A stretch of DNA of 64,000 bases from Conoideocrella luteorostrata (taxonomy: Eukaryota; Ascomycota; Sordariomycetes; Hypocreales; Clavicipitaceae), in assembly GCA_032433595.1 (NCBI GenBank), contig JASWJB010000256.1:1-64000 (forward strand), given 5' to 3'. The position numbers and the translations under genes were made by a program. Position 1 is the stretch's first letter. Each line of letters starts with the position of its first letter. This document shows, in pieces, positions 13,240 through 24,006 of this stretch. The notes below the pieces were generated by a model. That model made no database searches, was not told the origin of the DNA, and saw only the letters and a program-made list of their open reading frames with translations.

Positions 13240-15012
13240 ATGAAAATATCCAGAGTGGATGGCTCCGTCTGTGGCGCGGTCTTCAACTGTCCTCCCTTAA
13301 GTCTTAGAGCTGTTCGAACGACGAGAAAAAGCTTCTGCAGAGCTGCTGCCACAGACGTATCCAGACAACAGCTGAGAGAACCGGGTTCATGTGCAAGGAG
13401 CTCAATATGGATCTTATCGACATTTACGCTGACCAACGAGATTCATCGCCGCCCGTCTCATATTGCACGCTCAAGAACCGGACGTCGATCCTACAACACT
13501 GCAACAGAATTTACGTCCTCGACCTCGGCCAGGACCTTGCCACACTCACGGCTGCTGTCAAAAGACCGAGACAGACATAAATTAATGTCTCTTGTCGGAC
13601 AGAGAGGCGAGGGAACGGTGCAAGAGCATTTCGATTTTCACAGAGACCCCTATCGCAGGGGGTATGCGCAGCCAGATGGCCCCAAGCTTCAAGTCTCCGA
13701 GAAAAAACATGATGTGGAGTATCCAAAGACGGAGGAAACGTTCAAAATCAGCGACGACTTGCGAGAGCTTATTGCTAAACTCGGCTCTGCCATCGGGCAG
13801 CGATCACGACATCCGAGTCGAATCACTCTCGAATCGATCTATAAATTATACCTCCAACTTCCTGAGCCGCGCATGCTGTATCTGACCTGGCAGTGGCGGA
13901 GTAGACTGTTGAAAATAATGGGAACACCGCCTAAAAGGGACATCGAGTCCATGCTGCGCTACTTTGCTCTGGTTGCTGATGTGAAGAATGCTGGCCTCAC
14001 CTTGCGCCGAACCCAGTGGAATTTTGCGTTAGCCTTTGCGACGAAGTACGCCACGCGGACTACTACGCAAGAGATGGAATCGGCGCTACGACTGTGGAGA
14101 GAGATGGAAAAAGAGGCCAATGTCATGGGAAATGATGTCACGTTTAATATCTTGTTTGATGTGGCTGCCAAATCTGGCAACTTTACACTTGCCGACATGA
14201 TCTACAAGGAAATGGAGAGCCGGGGAATCGAGTTTAACCGGTTTCACCATGTGAGCCTTATTCACTACTTTGGACTGAGGCTAGACTCGGGTGGCATTAG
14301 AGCGGCTTACAAGGAGATGGTCGGTTCGGGAGAAATGATTGATACCATTGTCTTAAACTGCGTTATATCTGGTCTGTTACGGTGTGGAGAAGAGGAGGCT
14401 GCCGAAGAGACGTATCAGCAAATGAAAAATGCCCACACACTCGCATCGGACATGCCACAGCGGGATTACATGATGAACAAGGTCGTCACTAGAGTCCTGA
14501 TGATGTTCACCAAAGTTGGCAAGCAACATCCTCAGTTGAATGAGTCTCTTCAGACGAATATTCAGCTGGCTCCGGATTTGCACACATACAAGCTCCTGAT
14601 TCAGCATTATGCAATCAGGGTCGGGAACCTGGGCAAGGTCGCGCAATATCTTGATGAGATGAAGCATTTGAAGGTCTCTGTACATCCCACCATTTTTCTT
14701 GCATTGTTCAAAGGGTTTCACCAACATGGTGGGTTTGCCGGCTCAGATTGGAGCGAACAACGGTTAAGCGGCGTCTTGGCCGCATTATATCAGGCAAAAG
14801 ACAGCAATGGCAAGGGATTTAGGATCGAACCATGGCTCGTTGTATGGGCATTACGAGCAGTTAAAAAGTGCTCGTCGAATGACGCTGTTTTGGAAACGTT
14901 TGATGCTATTTCTGAATTATGGGACATCAAAGGCGAACGACTGCTGTTCATACACGCCATCTTGGAAAATATAGTGCAAGACAAAGACATGAAGTCATCT
15001 ATGGCAAAATAA
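13240..15012 (+). CDS. Mitochondrial pentatricopeptide-repeat (PPR) protein
   Basis: Single exon, 590 residues. The N-terminal 60-100 residues are rich in Arg/Ser and poor in acids, as in a mitochondrial presequence. From about residue 195 the protein is alpha-helical with PPR-like units: DVTFNILFDVAAKSGNFTLA, then units reading IEFNRFHHVSLIHYFGLRL, IDTIVLNCVISGLLRCGEEE and LHTYKLLIQHYAIRVGNLGK, each about 35 residues. PPR proteins bind organellar RNA and support stability, processing or translation of particular mitochondrial transcripts; the target here is unknown. Start is the first ATG of the frame; a nearby upstream ATG at 13223 is out of frame and closes after six codons. It is convergent with COX8 and divergent from RSM25. 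Confidence 0.85.
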   Translation: MKISRVDGSVCGAVFNCPPLSLRAVRTTRKSFCRAAATDVSRQQLREPGSCARSSIWILSTFTLTNEIHRRPSHIARSRTGRRSYNTATEFTSSTSARTLPHSRLLSKDRDRHKLMSLVGQRGEGTVQEHFDFHRDPYRRGYAQPDGPKLQVSEKKHDVEYPKTEETFKISDDLRELIAKLGSAIGQRSRHPSRITLESIYKLYLQLPEPRMLYLTWQWRSRLLKIMGTPPKRDIESMLRYFALVADVKNAGLTLRRTQWNFALAFATKYATRTTTQEMESALRLWREMEKEANVMGNDVTFNILFDVAAKSGNFTLADMIYKEMESRGIEFNRFHHVSLIHYFGLRLDSGGIRAAYKEMVGSGEMIDTIVLNCVISGLLRCGEEEAAEETYQQMKNAHTLASDMPQRDYMMNKVVTRVLMMFTKVGKQHPQLNESLQTNIQLAPDLHTYKLLIQHYAIRVGNLGKVAQYLDEMKHLKVSVHPTIFLALFKGFHQHGGFAGSDWSEQRLSGVLAALYQAKDSNGKGFRIEPWLVVWALRAVKKCSSNDAVLETFDAISELWDIKGERLLFIHAILENIVQDKDMKSSMAK

Positions 15013-15386
15013 GGGCAACAGCAAGGGAACAATACCACAACTTGGCGCGATAACGGGTGGTGATGGGTTGGTCGCACTGTACAAATAGCAAAACTAAGTG
15101 GCATAAGGAACTACTCTGTTCACATATGCCTGTAACATAGCAACCACATAGTTTAATGCCAAGAAGATTATAAGCATTGGTGCACGTCTCGAAATATTGC
15201 AAAAGGTTCGCATCGATTCCGAATGATGAGTCTTTAGATGTCTGAATTGACAAATGAAACTTGATTTTTGTTTACAGTGGTATCGACCGCTCTGGCGTCT
15301 ATAGCATTGTTGCCACAACAGCTCTCCAATTATCCTATCGAATATCTCAATGACCGACCAAGAGATCCGAAGCCCTGTTTCGACGT
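15013..15386. other. Convergent 3' spacer, PPR gene / COX8
   Basis: Shared 3' flanking region of two convergent genes. No gene or repeat seen. Confidence 0.4.
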
Positions 15387-15678
15387 TTACTGCTCCTTGT
15401 AGGTCTGGTATACTGTTTCCCCCGTTAGCCCTCAACTCACGAACCGCTGTCAGTCTTCGACGAAATGACGCACCAGCAATGCCGAAGGGGGCGAGGAACC
15501 CGGTAGCCATGAACGCCCAGTACCCGGCGCCGAACCACTTGCTGCGAGGGTTGAAGGGAATGTTGGTGTAGGGACCCTCGGGATAGTGGTATGGGGAGGA
15601 CATGCGAGCGCGGGTGGCATGGAATCCTCGGCGGGAGACCAGCGTGGTGGTGGTACGAGCGGCGGCGCGGGAGAGCAT
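15387..15678 (-). CDS. cox8: Cytochrome c oxidase subunit 8 (VIIc-type)
   Basis: Minus strand, exons 15678-15474 and 15412-15387, 76 residues. A 61-base intron (GTGCGT, branch GCTAACG, acceptor AACAG) is needed: without it the frame runs on without the proper end; with it the protein finishes PFGIAVYQTYKEQ, as other fungal Cox8 proteins do. The N-terminus (LSRAAARTTTTLVSRRGFH) is a clear mitochondrial presequence. It is followed by PYHYPEGPYTNIPFNP and a single membrane helix (YWAFMATGFLAPFGIAV). The product is a small inner-membrane subunit of respiratory complex IV. An in-frame ATG 48 bases upstream exists, but the shorter start gives the family N-terminus. Confidence 0.93.
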
Positions 15679-16289
15679 CTGCGCGGAAGATTGGTCAATT
15701 AGCTTCGAACAAGAAAGAGGCTTCAATTGAAGGGTGTGGCGAACCTTGAGGATATATATCGCGATGCGAAGGGTGTGATTGGGAGCTTTGAAGAAGTATC
15801 GACGTCGTGACAGTTCCGAGGTTATGATGGTGCTCTGAGGCCCAATTGCAAAAGGCTTGACTGATCACGTGATTGCTGCGTGGAAGATTAAGGCTCTGGG
15901 ACGGGTTTGCTTCAGAAGTGAAGCTGGAGCTTTGGCGCCTGGCTGCCCAGGTCTGGTTCACCGCCTGCATTGCTTGGCCTGGAATTTTTCTTTCTGCCCG
16001 CCAAACTAGTTGGTTACCAGCGGCTAAGATTTCACCTCGATCGCCAATTTTGCCCGCTCGATCTTTGTTGGGTAAATAGGCAAACGTGTTGCACAATTTT
16101 TGCATTGAGCGTGTGTGCTTACGTTTATCAGTGGTTCGGTTTCTTTTGAAAGAGTTGTAATTTACATACATCGTGCCAGAAAAAGTTCTTCCGTCTGCTA
16201 GTTATTCAATTCTCTCTGGGGAGCGACACTGGTCTTCCGCCAAACCGACGCCATTATTCAACGACGATATCACAACAAGAGTCGCCAAG
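15679..16289. promoter_or_regulatory. Divergent promoter, COX8 / MTR4
   Basis: The 611 bases between the two start codons contain the perfect palindrome ATCACGTGAT at 15864-15873. Its CACGTG core is the classical binding site of basic helix-loop-helix factors such as Cbf1. The site is about 190 bases from the COX8 start and 420 from the MTR4 start. Which gene it controls, if any, cannot be read from sequence. Confidence 0.5.
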
Positions 16290-19200
16290 ATGGATGAGAT
16301 GTTCGATGTGTTTGACGGCAAGGCGGAAGCCCAGAGCGCCAGCGATTCCGAGAGACAACCGCAAAGGAGTCGAAATCGTGATATGAGCAAAAAACGCAAG
16401 GCTGATGAAGCTATGAATGGAACGGCAGCAGCAGCAGAAACGCCAAAAGATGGAAATGATGAAAACATGGACGATGCCAATGACACTTCAAAGGCGGAAG
16501 GATCTGAAGATGAAGATTCAGATACCCCCAGTCAGCAAGACAATAAAAGACGAAAGAGGGAGGATGCGGCTGGTCCCGTCATGACCGACACCTTCGAAAC
16601 GGCAGAGTCAAGAGAAGTTGCTGGCGCAGCTACTTTTGTTCCGCAGGACTCATCATTAGTTCTTTCGCACAATATCCAACATCAGGTTGCATTGCCGCCC
16701 GATTTGGACTACGAGTACATCCCGTTGTCCGAGCACAAATCGCCCGTGCAGCCGGCGAGAACGTGGGACTTCAAACTGGATCCTTTCCAGAGCCTCTCGG
16801 TGGCATCAATTGAAAGAGACGAGAGTGTCTTGGTCTCGGCGCATACCTCTGCTGGTAAAACAGTTGTTGCTGAGTACGCCGTCGCCCAATGCCTGAAGCG
16901 CAACCAAAGAGTCATCTATACCAGTCCTATCAAGGCGCTCAGCAATCAAAAATACCGTGATTTCGAGGCTATATTTGGAGATGTAGGCTTGATGACCGGT
17001 GATGTGACTATCAACCCCACCGCGAGTTGCTTGGTCATGACGACGGAAATTTTGCGATCTATGCTGTATCGCGGCTCGGAGATCATGCGAGAGGTGGCCT
17101 GGGTTGTCTTTGATGAAATCCACTACATGAGAGATAAGACTAGAGGCGTGGTCTGGGAAGAAACCATCATCATGCTCCCAGACAAGGTTCGATATGTTTT
17201 CCTTTCTGCTACCATTCCCAACGCTTTCCAGTTTGCAGAGTGGATTGCCAAGATTCACCACCAGGCGTGTCATGTCGTCTACACTGACTTCCGACCAACT
17301 CCTCTCCAAAACTATTTCTTTCCATCCGGGGGCAGCGGGGCACGCATTGTGGTAGATGAGAAGGGAAATTTCAATGAGCAAAACTTCAATCTCGTGATGA
17401 AAGAGGTTGAGAATAAGAAGGGTGCCGATTCAAATGACATTAGTGCCAAGCTTAAGGGCAAAGGGAAGAACAAGAAGACCAACAAGGGAGGAGGCGCCGA
17501 AGAAGGCGGCTCTGATATGCACAAGATCATCCGCATGACGATTAAAAAGAAGTTCAACCCTGTCATTGTCTTCAACTTCAGCAAGCGAGAGTGCGAGAAC
17601 ATGGCGTTGAGCGTCCAGCCCCTTTCGTTCAATGACGATTCTGAAAAAGCCATGGTAACCAAGGTCTTTCAGAGTGCTATTGAGAGTCTGTCCGAACAAG
17701 ACAGGGATTTGCCTCAAATCAAGAACCTTCTGCCGCTTTTGGTAAAGGGAATTGGTATCCATCACTCCGGTCTGTTGCCTATTTTGAAGGAGACCATTGA
17801 GATTCTGTTTCAAGAATCTCTTATTAAGGTTTTGTTCGCCACAGAGACGTTCTCTATTGGCCTGAACATGCCTGCCAAGACGGTTGTATTCACGCAAGTG
17901 ACAAAATGGGATGGCGTTAAGAGGCGCCCTCTGACATCTTCCGAGTACATTCAGATGGCTGGTCGTGCTGGACGTCGTGGTCTTGATGCTCGAGGTATTG
18001 TCATTATGATGATTGACGATAAGCTTGAGCCCGATACTGCCAAGGATATCGTCACGGGTCAACAAGACAAGCTCAACTCGGCATTTTATCTGGGCTACAA
18101 TATGATTCTTAACCTGCTCCGAATTGAGGCCATTTCTCCCGAGTACATGCTGGAGAGGTGCTTCCACCAGTTCCAGAACGCAGCGAGTGTGCCAACCCTG
18201 GAAAAGGAGCTCATGGCTCTGCAGCAAGAAAGAGATGGACTCTCAATACCCGACGAAGCGACAATCAAGGACTACTTTCAGATTCGACAGCAACTGAACA
18301 CTTATACTAAAGACATGCGTTGTGTCATACAGCATCCCAGCCACTGCAGCGACTTTCTCCAGCCAGGCCGTCTGGTCGAAATTTACAACCCTAAAGAAGC
18401 TCAGGATAATGTTGCTGGCGGCCTCGACTTCGGCTGGGGCGTCATTGTTAATTCATACTCTCGACGAGCTCCTAGGTTGGGCGAGCCAGAATATGATCCG
18501 CAGGAGTCGGTCATCATTGACGTCTTGCTTTCGATCTCAGCGTCCAGCGCGGACATTACTCCAGGTCAGCCAACTGGAGACATGCCGGCCGGGCTTACTC
18601 CTTCCAGTAATGAGGATGATACCGTCACCGTTATTGTGCCGTGCCTGCTCACCTGCATGAAGGCTATCAGCCAGATCCGAATCTTTATGCCTAAGGATGG
18701 CTTGAAAGCCCAGGGTGACCGGGACCAGGCTCGCAAGTCATTATCTGAGGTGAAGCGTCGTTTCCCCGATGGTATCCCGATCCTGGATCCTATGGAGAAC
18801 ATGGGTATCACGGATGATTCATTTAAGAAACTGCTGCGCAAAATTGAACTTCTGGAGTCGAGGTTGCTGGCTAACCCTCTACACATGTCACCCATGCTCC
18901 CCTCTCTATGGGATCAGTATAGTGGAAAAGTGCGGTTGGGGGAGAGGGTCAAGGACAAGAAGAAGGCTATTGCCAAGGCACACAGCATTGCCCAGATGGA
19001 CGAGCTGAAGTCGAGAAAACGAGTGCTTCGACGACTAGGATTCATCAACGACGCCGAAGTCGTGCAGCTCAAGGCCCGAGTGGCTTGCGAGATCTCATCA
19101 ACAGAGGGCCACGAACTGCTGCTGTCTGAGCTTCTCTTGGATCGGTTCTTTAACGAACTAACGCCCGAGACTTGCGCGTCTGTGCTCAGCTGTTTTATCT

Positions 19201-19649
19201 TTGATGAGAAGGTGGAGACGCAGGCTCTCAAGGAAGACCTGCAGAAGCCATATCGTGAAATCCAGGCCAAGGCACGCATCATTGCCAAGGTCAGTCAAGA
19301 GTGCAAGCTGGATGTCAATGAAGAAGAATATGTAGCGAGCTTGAAGTGGCAGTTGATGGAAACAGTCTATGCATGGGCACAAGGCAAACCGTTTATCGAA
19401 ATTTGGTATGTTGACTTTACGAAGTAAAAGGATTTCGGCAACAAATCAGGAAAACTAACGAACAGTAGCAAAATGACAAACACGTTTGAGGGCTCGTTAA
19501 TCCGGCTCTTCCGCCGCCTGGAAGAACTCCTGCGACAGATGGCCCAGGCTGCCAAGGTGATGGGTAATGAGGACTTGACGAAAAAGTTTGAGGAGAGCTT
19601 GCAAAAGATCCGCAGGGATATCGTGGCTGCGCAGAGTTTGTATCTGTAA
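16290..19649 (+). CDS. mtr4: Exosome-assisting RNA helicase Mtr4/Dob1
   Basis: Exons 16290-19405 and 19469-19649, 1098 residues; the last intron is GTATGT...AGTAG with an ACTAAC branch point. Mtr4 is the nuclear 3'-5' Ski2-like helicase that feeds RNA to the exosome as part of TRAMP and related complexes. Motifs seen are Walker A AHTSAGKT (residues 184-191), DEIH (275-278), SATIPN, the RecA2 segment FATETFSIGLNMPAKTVVF and motif VI QMAGRAGRRG. The arch/KOW insert and the C-terminal helical DSHCT domain follow. The spliced end (IEICKMTNTFEGSLIRLFRR, then LRQMAQAAKVMGN) matches the family C-terminus. The start was set at ATG 16290 (MDEMFDVFDG); the open frame extends upstream only through a GTG. 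Residues 1-140 are an acidic, Lys-rich disordered tail. Confidence 0.96.
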
Positions 19650-20355
19650 GCTTGAGAGTGATTTATTTCCTGCAGGTAGTTGGGTTGTTGGAGTTTGGAG
19701 GCATGTGTTAAAAGCGCTGTTATGGCATTGCTGAGTACGGAGTAGGGTAGCATAGTTTGGGCAGATCCCGACTTACTGAGTCTTGGCCAGGTCATACGAA
19801 AATGGATGTTGATGTTAGGTGTGACCTCTCAGTGGAATGGCGACTGCCTGTAGAAACTGGCCAACTGGTGGGTTTCAGTTCGTTTTATCAACGGTGATTT
19901 ACGGAACTCATGTGGCATGTAGATAGCTGGGCAGGTATCTGCCAATATTGTGTGGCATTCGACGCGAGTCGTGAGATGCGGCTGCATGAGCTTAGTGAGA
20001 AAATACGCACGGCAAAGAGGCTATGATGAGCGATTTGGTGATATGTCCTCGACGGCGCTGATGAGAATAAGTGTGATTGGCACGCACAGTTGAGACTGAA
20101 TGTGGAGGAGACAGATTCTGTACATACGATGGTGATGGAATGAATACCATATTTTGCTTTGATACCTATTTTGGTAAGATAAAAGCCAGCCTGATCCCCT
20201 TCTAGTTACTCCGTAGAATGATAGCTAATATTACTTTGGGAGTAATATGTTGCATATATATATGTAACCAACGCCATGCTTAAACCCATGGTATCTGATC
20301 ATCAAATGAACAAGACGCTCACCATACTATGCTACGCAAATACAACATAAAAAAG
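19650..20355. other. Convergent 3' spacer, MTR4 / DSC3
   Basis: No gene recognised. The TACGGAGTA word occurs at 19736-19744 and its complement TACTCCGTA at 20207-20215. A short TA run lies near 20255-20270. Confidence 0.45.
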
Positions 20356-21186
20356 CTATCGCTCACCCGAAATGCCCATGACAATCCCAACCGTCACACT
20401 CAGCACCACGCCCGAGCCAACAAAAATCTGCCACTTCTCACTCCACAGCCCCTGTCTTAACAACCAAGTGATGCTCCCTAGCGGGAAGAAGAACCCAATC
20501 ATCATACCGCGTATAAGCACATCCAGCACGGTAGACATGTTACTCAGTTCGTCCTCCAGTGGACTCGCCGCGGACGGCAACTCCCCCGCATTATTGTCGA
20601 TCCAAGCATCTTCCAGCCGTCTCAAGGAGTCAGGCGAGGGCATCGCATCCGGAGTGAACCTCTCTGTTTGTATGGAAGCAAACTGCGTGCGGAGGGTGGA
20701 TATCTCAGATGAAGTGAACCCGGCTTGCAGTAGCCGATCGAAGCCTCTTGGTCTGGGGCGCATGCGACTTACTGACTTGGAGGAATCAGTGGGTGCGACA
20801 TCCTCGGGTGGGTTTAATGCGGAGGCCTGCTCGTCCGCGATTTCTTTGGGGGTTAACTCATCGCCTATGGAGCAGTTGACGTATATTCTGAGGGGAACGT
20901 GGCCGTCGATAGCTTTGCCTTTGCCTTTGGCATCCGGTTTGGGCGGAGGCTGGAGAGGTGGTTTGAGGACGGTGCTAAGGGCGGACGAGTCGGGGAGGAT
21001 GCGGCCCTGGTAGATGAGACGGAGGCGGTTGGGGGTAGAGAGACGTGTGCGGAGGAGGTGCTTGAGGGAGAGGACAGTTGTGGATTGGGGGAGTGGGATG
21101 TCGAGATGGAGGTCGGGGAAGGAGGTTGAGAAGCGGATGGTGAGGAGGAGTGGTGTTGATGTGCGGGAGGGGTGCGGAGAATTCAT
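20356..21186 (-). CDS. dsc3: DSC E3 ubiquitin ligase complex subunit 3
   Basis: Minus strand, single exon, 276 residues from the ATG at 21186; the frame extends further upstream only through a TTG codon. The N-terminal third resembles a ubiquitin-like fold (PLLLTIRFSTSFPDLHLDI, then TTVLSLKHLLRTRL and RLRLIYQGRILPD), followed by a linker and a region reading RPRGFDRLLQAGFTSSEISTLR. The C-terminus has two membrane segments (MMIGFFFPLGSITWLL and IFVGSGVVLSVTVGIVMG). This order is that of fungal Dsc3, a Golgi/endosome membrane subunit of the DSC ligase. That ligase acts in SREBP activation and membrane protein quality control. It is divergent from the glycosyltransferase gene. Confidence 0.87.
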   Translation of the reverse strand: MNSPHPSRTSTPLLLTIRFSTSFPDLHLDIPLPQSTTVLSLKHLLRTRLSTPNRLRLIYQGRILPDSSALSTVLKPPLQPPPKPDAKGKGKAIDGHVPLRIYVNCSIGDELTPKEIADEQASALNPPEDVAPTDSSKSVSRMRPRPRGFDRLLQAGFTSSEISTLRTQFASIQTERFTPDAMPSPDSLRRLEDAWIDNNAGELPSAASPLEDELSNMSTVLDVLIRGMMIGFFFPLGSITWLLRQGLWSEKWQIFVGSGVVLSVTVGIVMGISGER

Positions 21187-21641
21187 AGCGGCATGTCGAA
21201 GGGGTGCGTGATGGTGGGGTAGCAATGTGGTGGTTTAGAGTGATGTGAAGTGCTATGATACTACGGAGCACTGATGATAATGATGATGATGCTGATTGAG
21301 ATATGAGATTGTGAGGTTGATGTGTCTAAGATGAGAGCGCATGTGGTGGCTCTGCGGGCGACGAGCGACGAGTGGTGATTGGTTGGGCTTGGCTTGGCTT
21401 GTGCCGGGTTCCATCGAAATTAGTGGCTGCAGTGGGAGCCAGTGCGCTACGGGCGATTGCGCCAGTTAATTGGTCACTGCCATCAGGGTGGATTGGCAGC
21501 GCGGCAGCGCGGCACTTGGCTTGGAGCAATCAGCCAAAACGTTTACTCCGAACGGAGCACTCCGTACACAGGGCGGTCGTTAGTTACGTCGGAGCATGTG
21601 CGAAAGGATATTTGGAAGACATTGAAGATGAATTACCAAAG

Positions 21642-22116
21642 TACGGAGTACTCCGTCGTTGGCATACCAATCGCTTGCGCCGTCTCGCTCGGGGAAACAA
21701 AAGTAGGTGCCATTTAACCAGCTTGCCAGCACAAAACATTCGACAGGTGGGTGCATCCATGATCCATGGACGACCACTTCTTAATACCCATAATGCCAGT
21801 CGTGGACAAGTGCGTCGGCACGTGGCGGCTGATGGATCAGAAGCAACTTCACCTGTTCAATGCTTGTCCTTGGGCCGTGACGGAACCAGCTAGCTAACTA
21901 GTTACCGGCGGATGGCTGCATCTGACACGGCTTGCAAGGCTTGATGAACATGGAATAGGGGGGGCCTAGATTGTTTTCATTCTTTTTCCCCTCCTTTCTC
22001 ACGGAGTACGGAGTACCGTTTGCCCCCTTTCCCTGTCGAGAACTTCAACACTGCCCGGCGGAGGGAGTGATTAAACTTCCGGCCCGCCAGCCCAGAATAG
22101 AAATTATTACTCCGTA
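21642..22116. repeat. Cluster of three TACGGAGTA palindromic words
   Basis: Perfect copies at 21642-21650, 22007-22015 and 22108-22116, with partly overlapping inverted copies (the first continues into ACTCCGTC). The word and its complement together form a near-palindrome, suggesting a dispersed short inverted repeat or a protein-binding word. Confidence 0.6.
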
Positions 22117-22636
22117 GAACTGCAAACAAGACAGTTTTGGAATGCGGCAGCTCAGTTCCAAACCGCGTTAACTAATTAAACGTAGCATGGACGACTCAAA
22201 GCACAAGACTGCTGCGCCTGAGCGCGCCCAGACAATCTACCCACTTCGCCGTCTTTTCTCCATACTTGGTTGCACGATGGCCGCCTAGCCGCGTCATGCC
22301 ATTCCCTCCCTGGTGAGACAAACCTTGCCGAATTCAATTATTACAGGCGTGGATCATAGTATAGCGCCCTGAACCCAATCCGATGCGTCCCTTGGATCAT
22401 TCAATCTCGTTTGTGGCTGAGCAGCTTTCCAGCAGCCAGACACCCCTTGCACACATTCCGTATGTACAGAGTATTCTCCTCTCCCTGCTACCCTACCGGA
22501 GCGTCTGCTGGTGCTATAATTAGTTGGTTTTTTTCGATGCTGAAAACGTCAGTAGGGAGGGTCGGCAGATGTACATGATATAAACGACACTGCACGCCCA
22601 GGCTTTGACATGCTGCCGCTTCTGCTTCCGCTTCCA

Positions 22637-22640
<4 letters not shown>

Positions 22641-22671
<31 letters not shown>

Positions 22672-22672
22672 A
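22641..22672. repeat. CTG trinucleotide microsatellite
   Basis: About ten perfect TGC/CTG units, preceded by imperfect TTC/TCC units. It lies 150 bases upstream of the glycosyltransferase start codon, probably in its promoter or leader. Confidence 0.9.
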
Positions 22673-22750
22673 CCGTCTTGTTGCTTCCTCGATAGTTTCG
22701 AGCGCATGAGGCGAATGCGTGGCGCCTCGTGCTGTGCTCTTTCGTGATTT

Positions 22751-22800
22751 GCCTTGCCTTGCCTTGCCTTGCCTTGCCTTGCCTTGCCTTGCCTTGCTTT
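22751..22800. repeat. GCCTT pentanucleotide tandem repeat
   Basis: Nine perfect GCCTT units and one GCTTT unit end 21 bases before the ATG at 22822, so they probably lie in the 5' leader of the glycosyltransferase mRNA. The run is open in the same frame as the gene but has no ATG, only a GTG upstream. Confidence 0.9.
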
Positions 22801-22821
22801 GCTTCGCTGCGCATCGCATCC

Positions 22822-24006
22822 ATGAGGTTCCTCAAAGATGCAGCCAAGGGCGCTCCGTTCCGGGGAGTCGCTCTTGTGCGAAAGGCGACTCGCGTTACGC
22901 CTCTGCGAACGTCAATCCTTTGCGTGATTTTCCTAGCTTATTACTTTCGATTTTCTATTTTCGACTATTGCGACTATGTGCGCCAGGTACAGCCGTGGTC
23001 AGGACAGCGCCAGATCGAGCAGCATTTCGAGCCGAGCGAAAACGAGCTGGCCTGTCTGCGCGGCACCCCTCTCACCAATACAAATACAAACTTTAATAAT
23101 AAGAATACAAACACGGCAATGACCGCCTCGTCTTCACAAGCGGATACGATCCCTAACGTCGTTCATTTCATATACATTTTCAGAGAACCCCTCGCCCTCA
23201 AAAAGGGCCTACAATTCGACTTCCTCAGCTACCTGGCCATTCGCAGTGCTCTCGTATCCATGCGACCATCCTTTGTTTTCCTCCACTACGCATTTGTACA
23301 TAAAAACGGAGACGGCTCATCCAAAATGCACCTGGATCCTCTATCCAACCCGTGGATCCGGAGGCTGAGAAACGACATCCATCTCGTGGAGCACCAGCTC
23401 GGGGATGTTCGCGGCAAGCAGATCCCCCATCTGGCAGACGTCATGCGCCTCCAGATCCTTCGCGACAACGGAGGAATCTACCTCGACATAGACACCTTTG
23501 CTCTCCAGCCCTTTACGAACATCCTGAATCCACCCCGCCCGCATGACATTGTGCTGGGCCACGAGGGCGGCAACCGCTGGGGACTGTGTAATGCGGCTAT
23601 CGTGGCGCGCAAGAACAGCACCTTTATACACCAATGGATCTACGAGTATGAGCACGGCCAGTCGCACAAGCAGTGGAACTACAAGGGCGTTGTGTTTCCG
23701 AAACAGCTGGCGGATAAGCTGCCCGGCGAGATCTGCACGTTGCCGCCGGATGCGTTCTTCTGGCCAACATGGACGTGGAATCACGTGGAGTGGATGCACG
23801 AGGAGCTGGATGCGGAGCAGGCGAAGCATTGGAAGGAGGTGATTCGGAAGAATGGCGGCGCGCTGTTCGAGGGACAGCTTGCGTATCATGCCTGGAGCCA
23901 GATGAGTGCGAAGAGGTTCCTCAACCAGTTGACGCCCGAGGTGGTGAGATGGAGGGATACGCGGTTTAATTTGTTGATGAGGAGGTTTTTGGAGGATGAT
24001 GTTTGA
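22822..24006 (+). CDS. Type II membrane glycosyltransferase with DXD motif (GT32-like)
   Basis: Single exon, 394 residues. Layout is that of a Golgi type II enzyme: a short basic cytosolic tail, one membrane anchor (about 30-48, SILCVIFLAYYF) and a lumenal stem. The catalytic domain starts with IPNVVHFIYI near residue 110. The metal and sugar-nucleotide binding DXD is in GGIYLDIDTFAL (DID at 222-224), preceded by HLADVMRLQILRDNGG, the hallmark of the Och1/GT32 DXD group. Such enzymes transfer hexoses, often mannose, onto glycans or lipids; the acceptor is unknown. The start is the first ATG of the frame, directly after the GCCTT repeat tract. Confidence 0.87.
   Translation: MRFLKDAAKGAPFRGVALVRKATRVTPLRTSILCVIFLAYYFRFSIFDYCDYVRQVQPWSGQRQIEQHFEPSENELACLRGTPLTNTNTNFNNKNTNTAMTASSSQADTIPNVVHFIYIFREPLALKKGLQFDFLSYLAIRSALVSMRPSFVFLHYAFVHKNGDGSSKMHLDPLSNPWIRRLRNDIHLVEHQLGDVRGKQIPHLADVMRLQILRDNGGIYLDIDTFALQPFTNILNPPRPHDIVLGHEGGNRWGLCNAAIVARKNSTFIHQWIYEYEHGQSHKQWNYKGVVFPKQLADKLPGEICTLPPDAFFWPTWTWNHVEWMHEELDAEQAKHWKEVIRKNGGALFEGQLAYHAWSQMSAKRFLNQLTPEVVRWRDTRFNLLMRRFLEDDV

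Larger units (their letters stand above)
21187..22821. other. Long divergent region with repeats
   Basis: About 1.6 kb between DSC3 and the glycosyltransferase, without a convincing gene. It contains three perfect TACGGAGTA/TACTCCGTA words (21642-21650, 22007-22015, 22108-22116) and several near matches around 21545-21567. Two simple repeats sit close to the glycosyltransferase start. CCTTT/CT-rich tracts are common. Confidence 0.5.

Noticed and set aside
16202..19288. Several long antisense open frames within MTR4
   Set aside because: All are shadows of the helicase coding sequence and lack features of their own.
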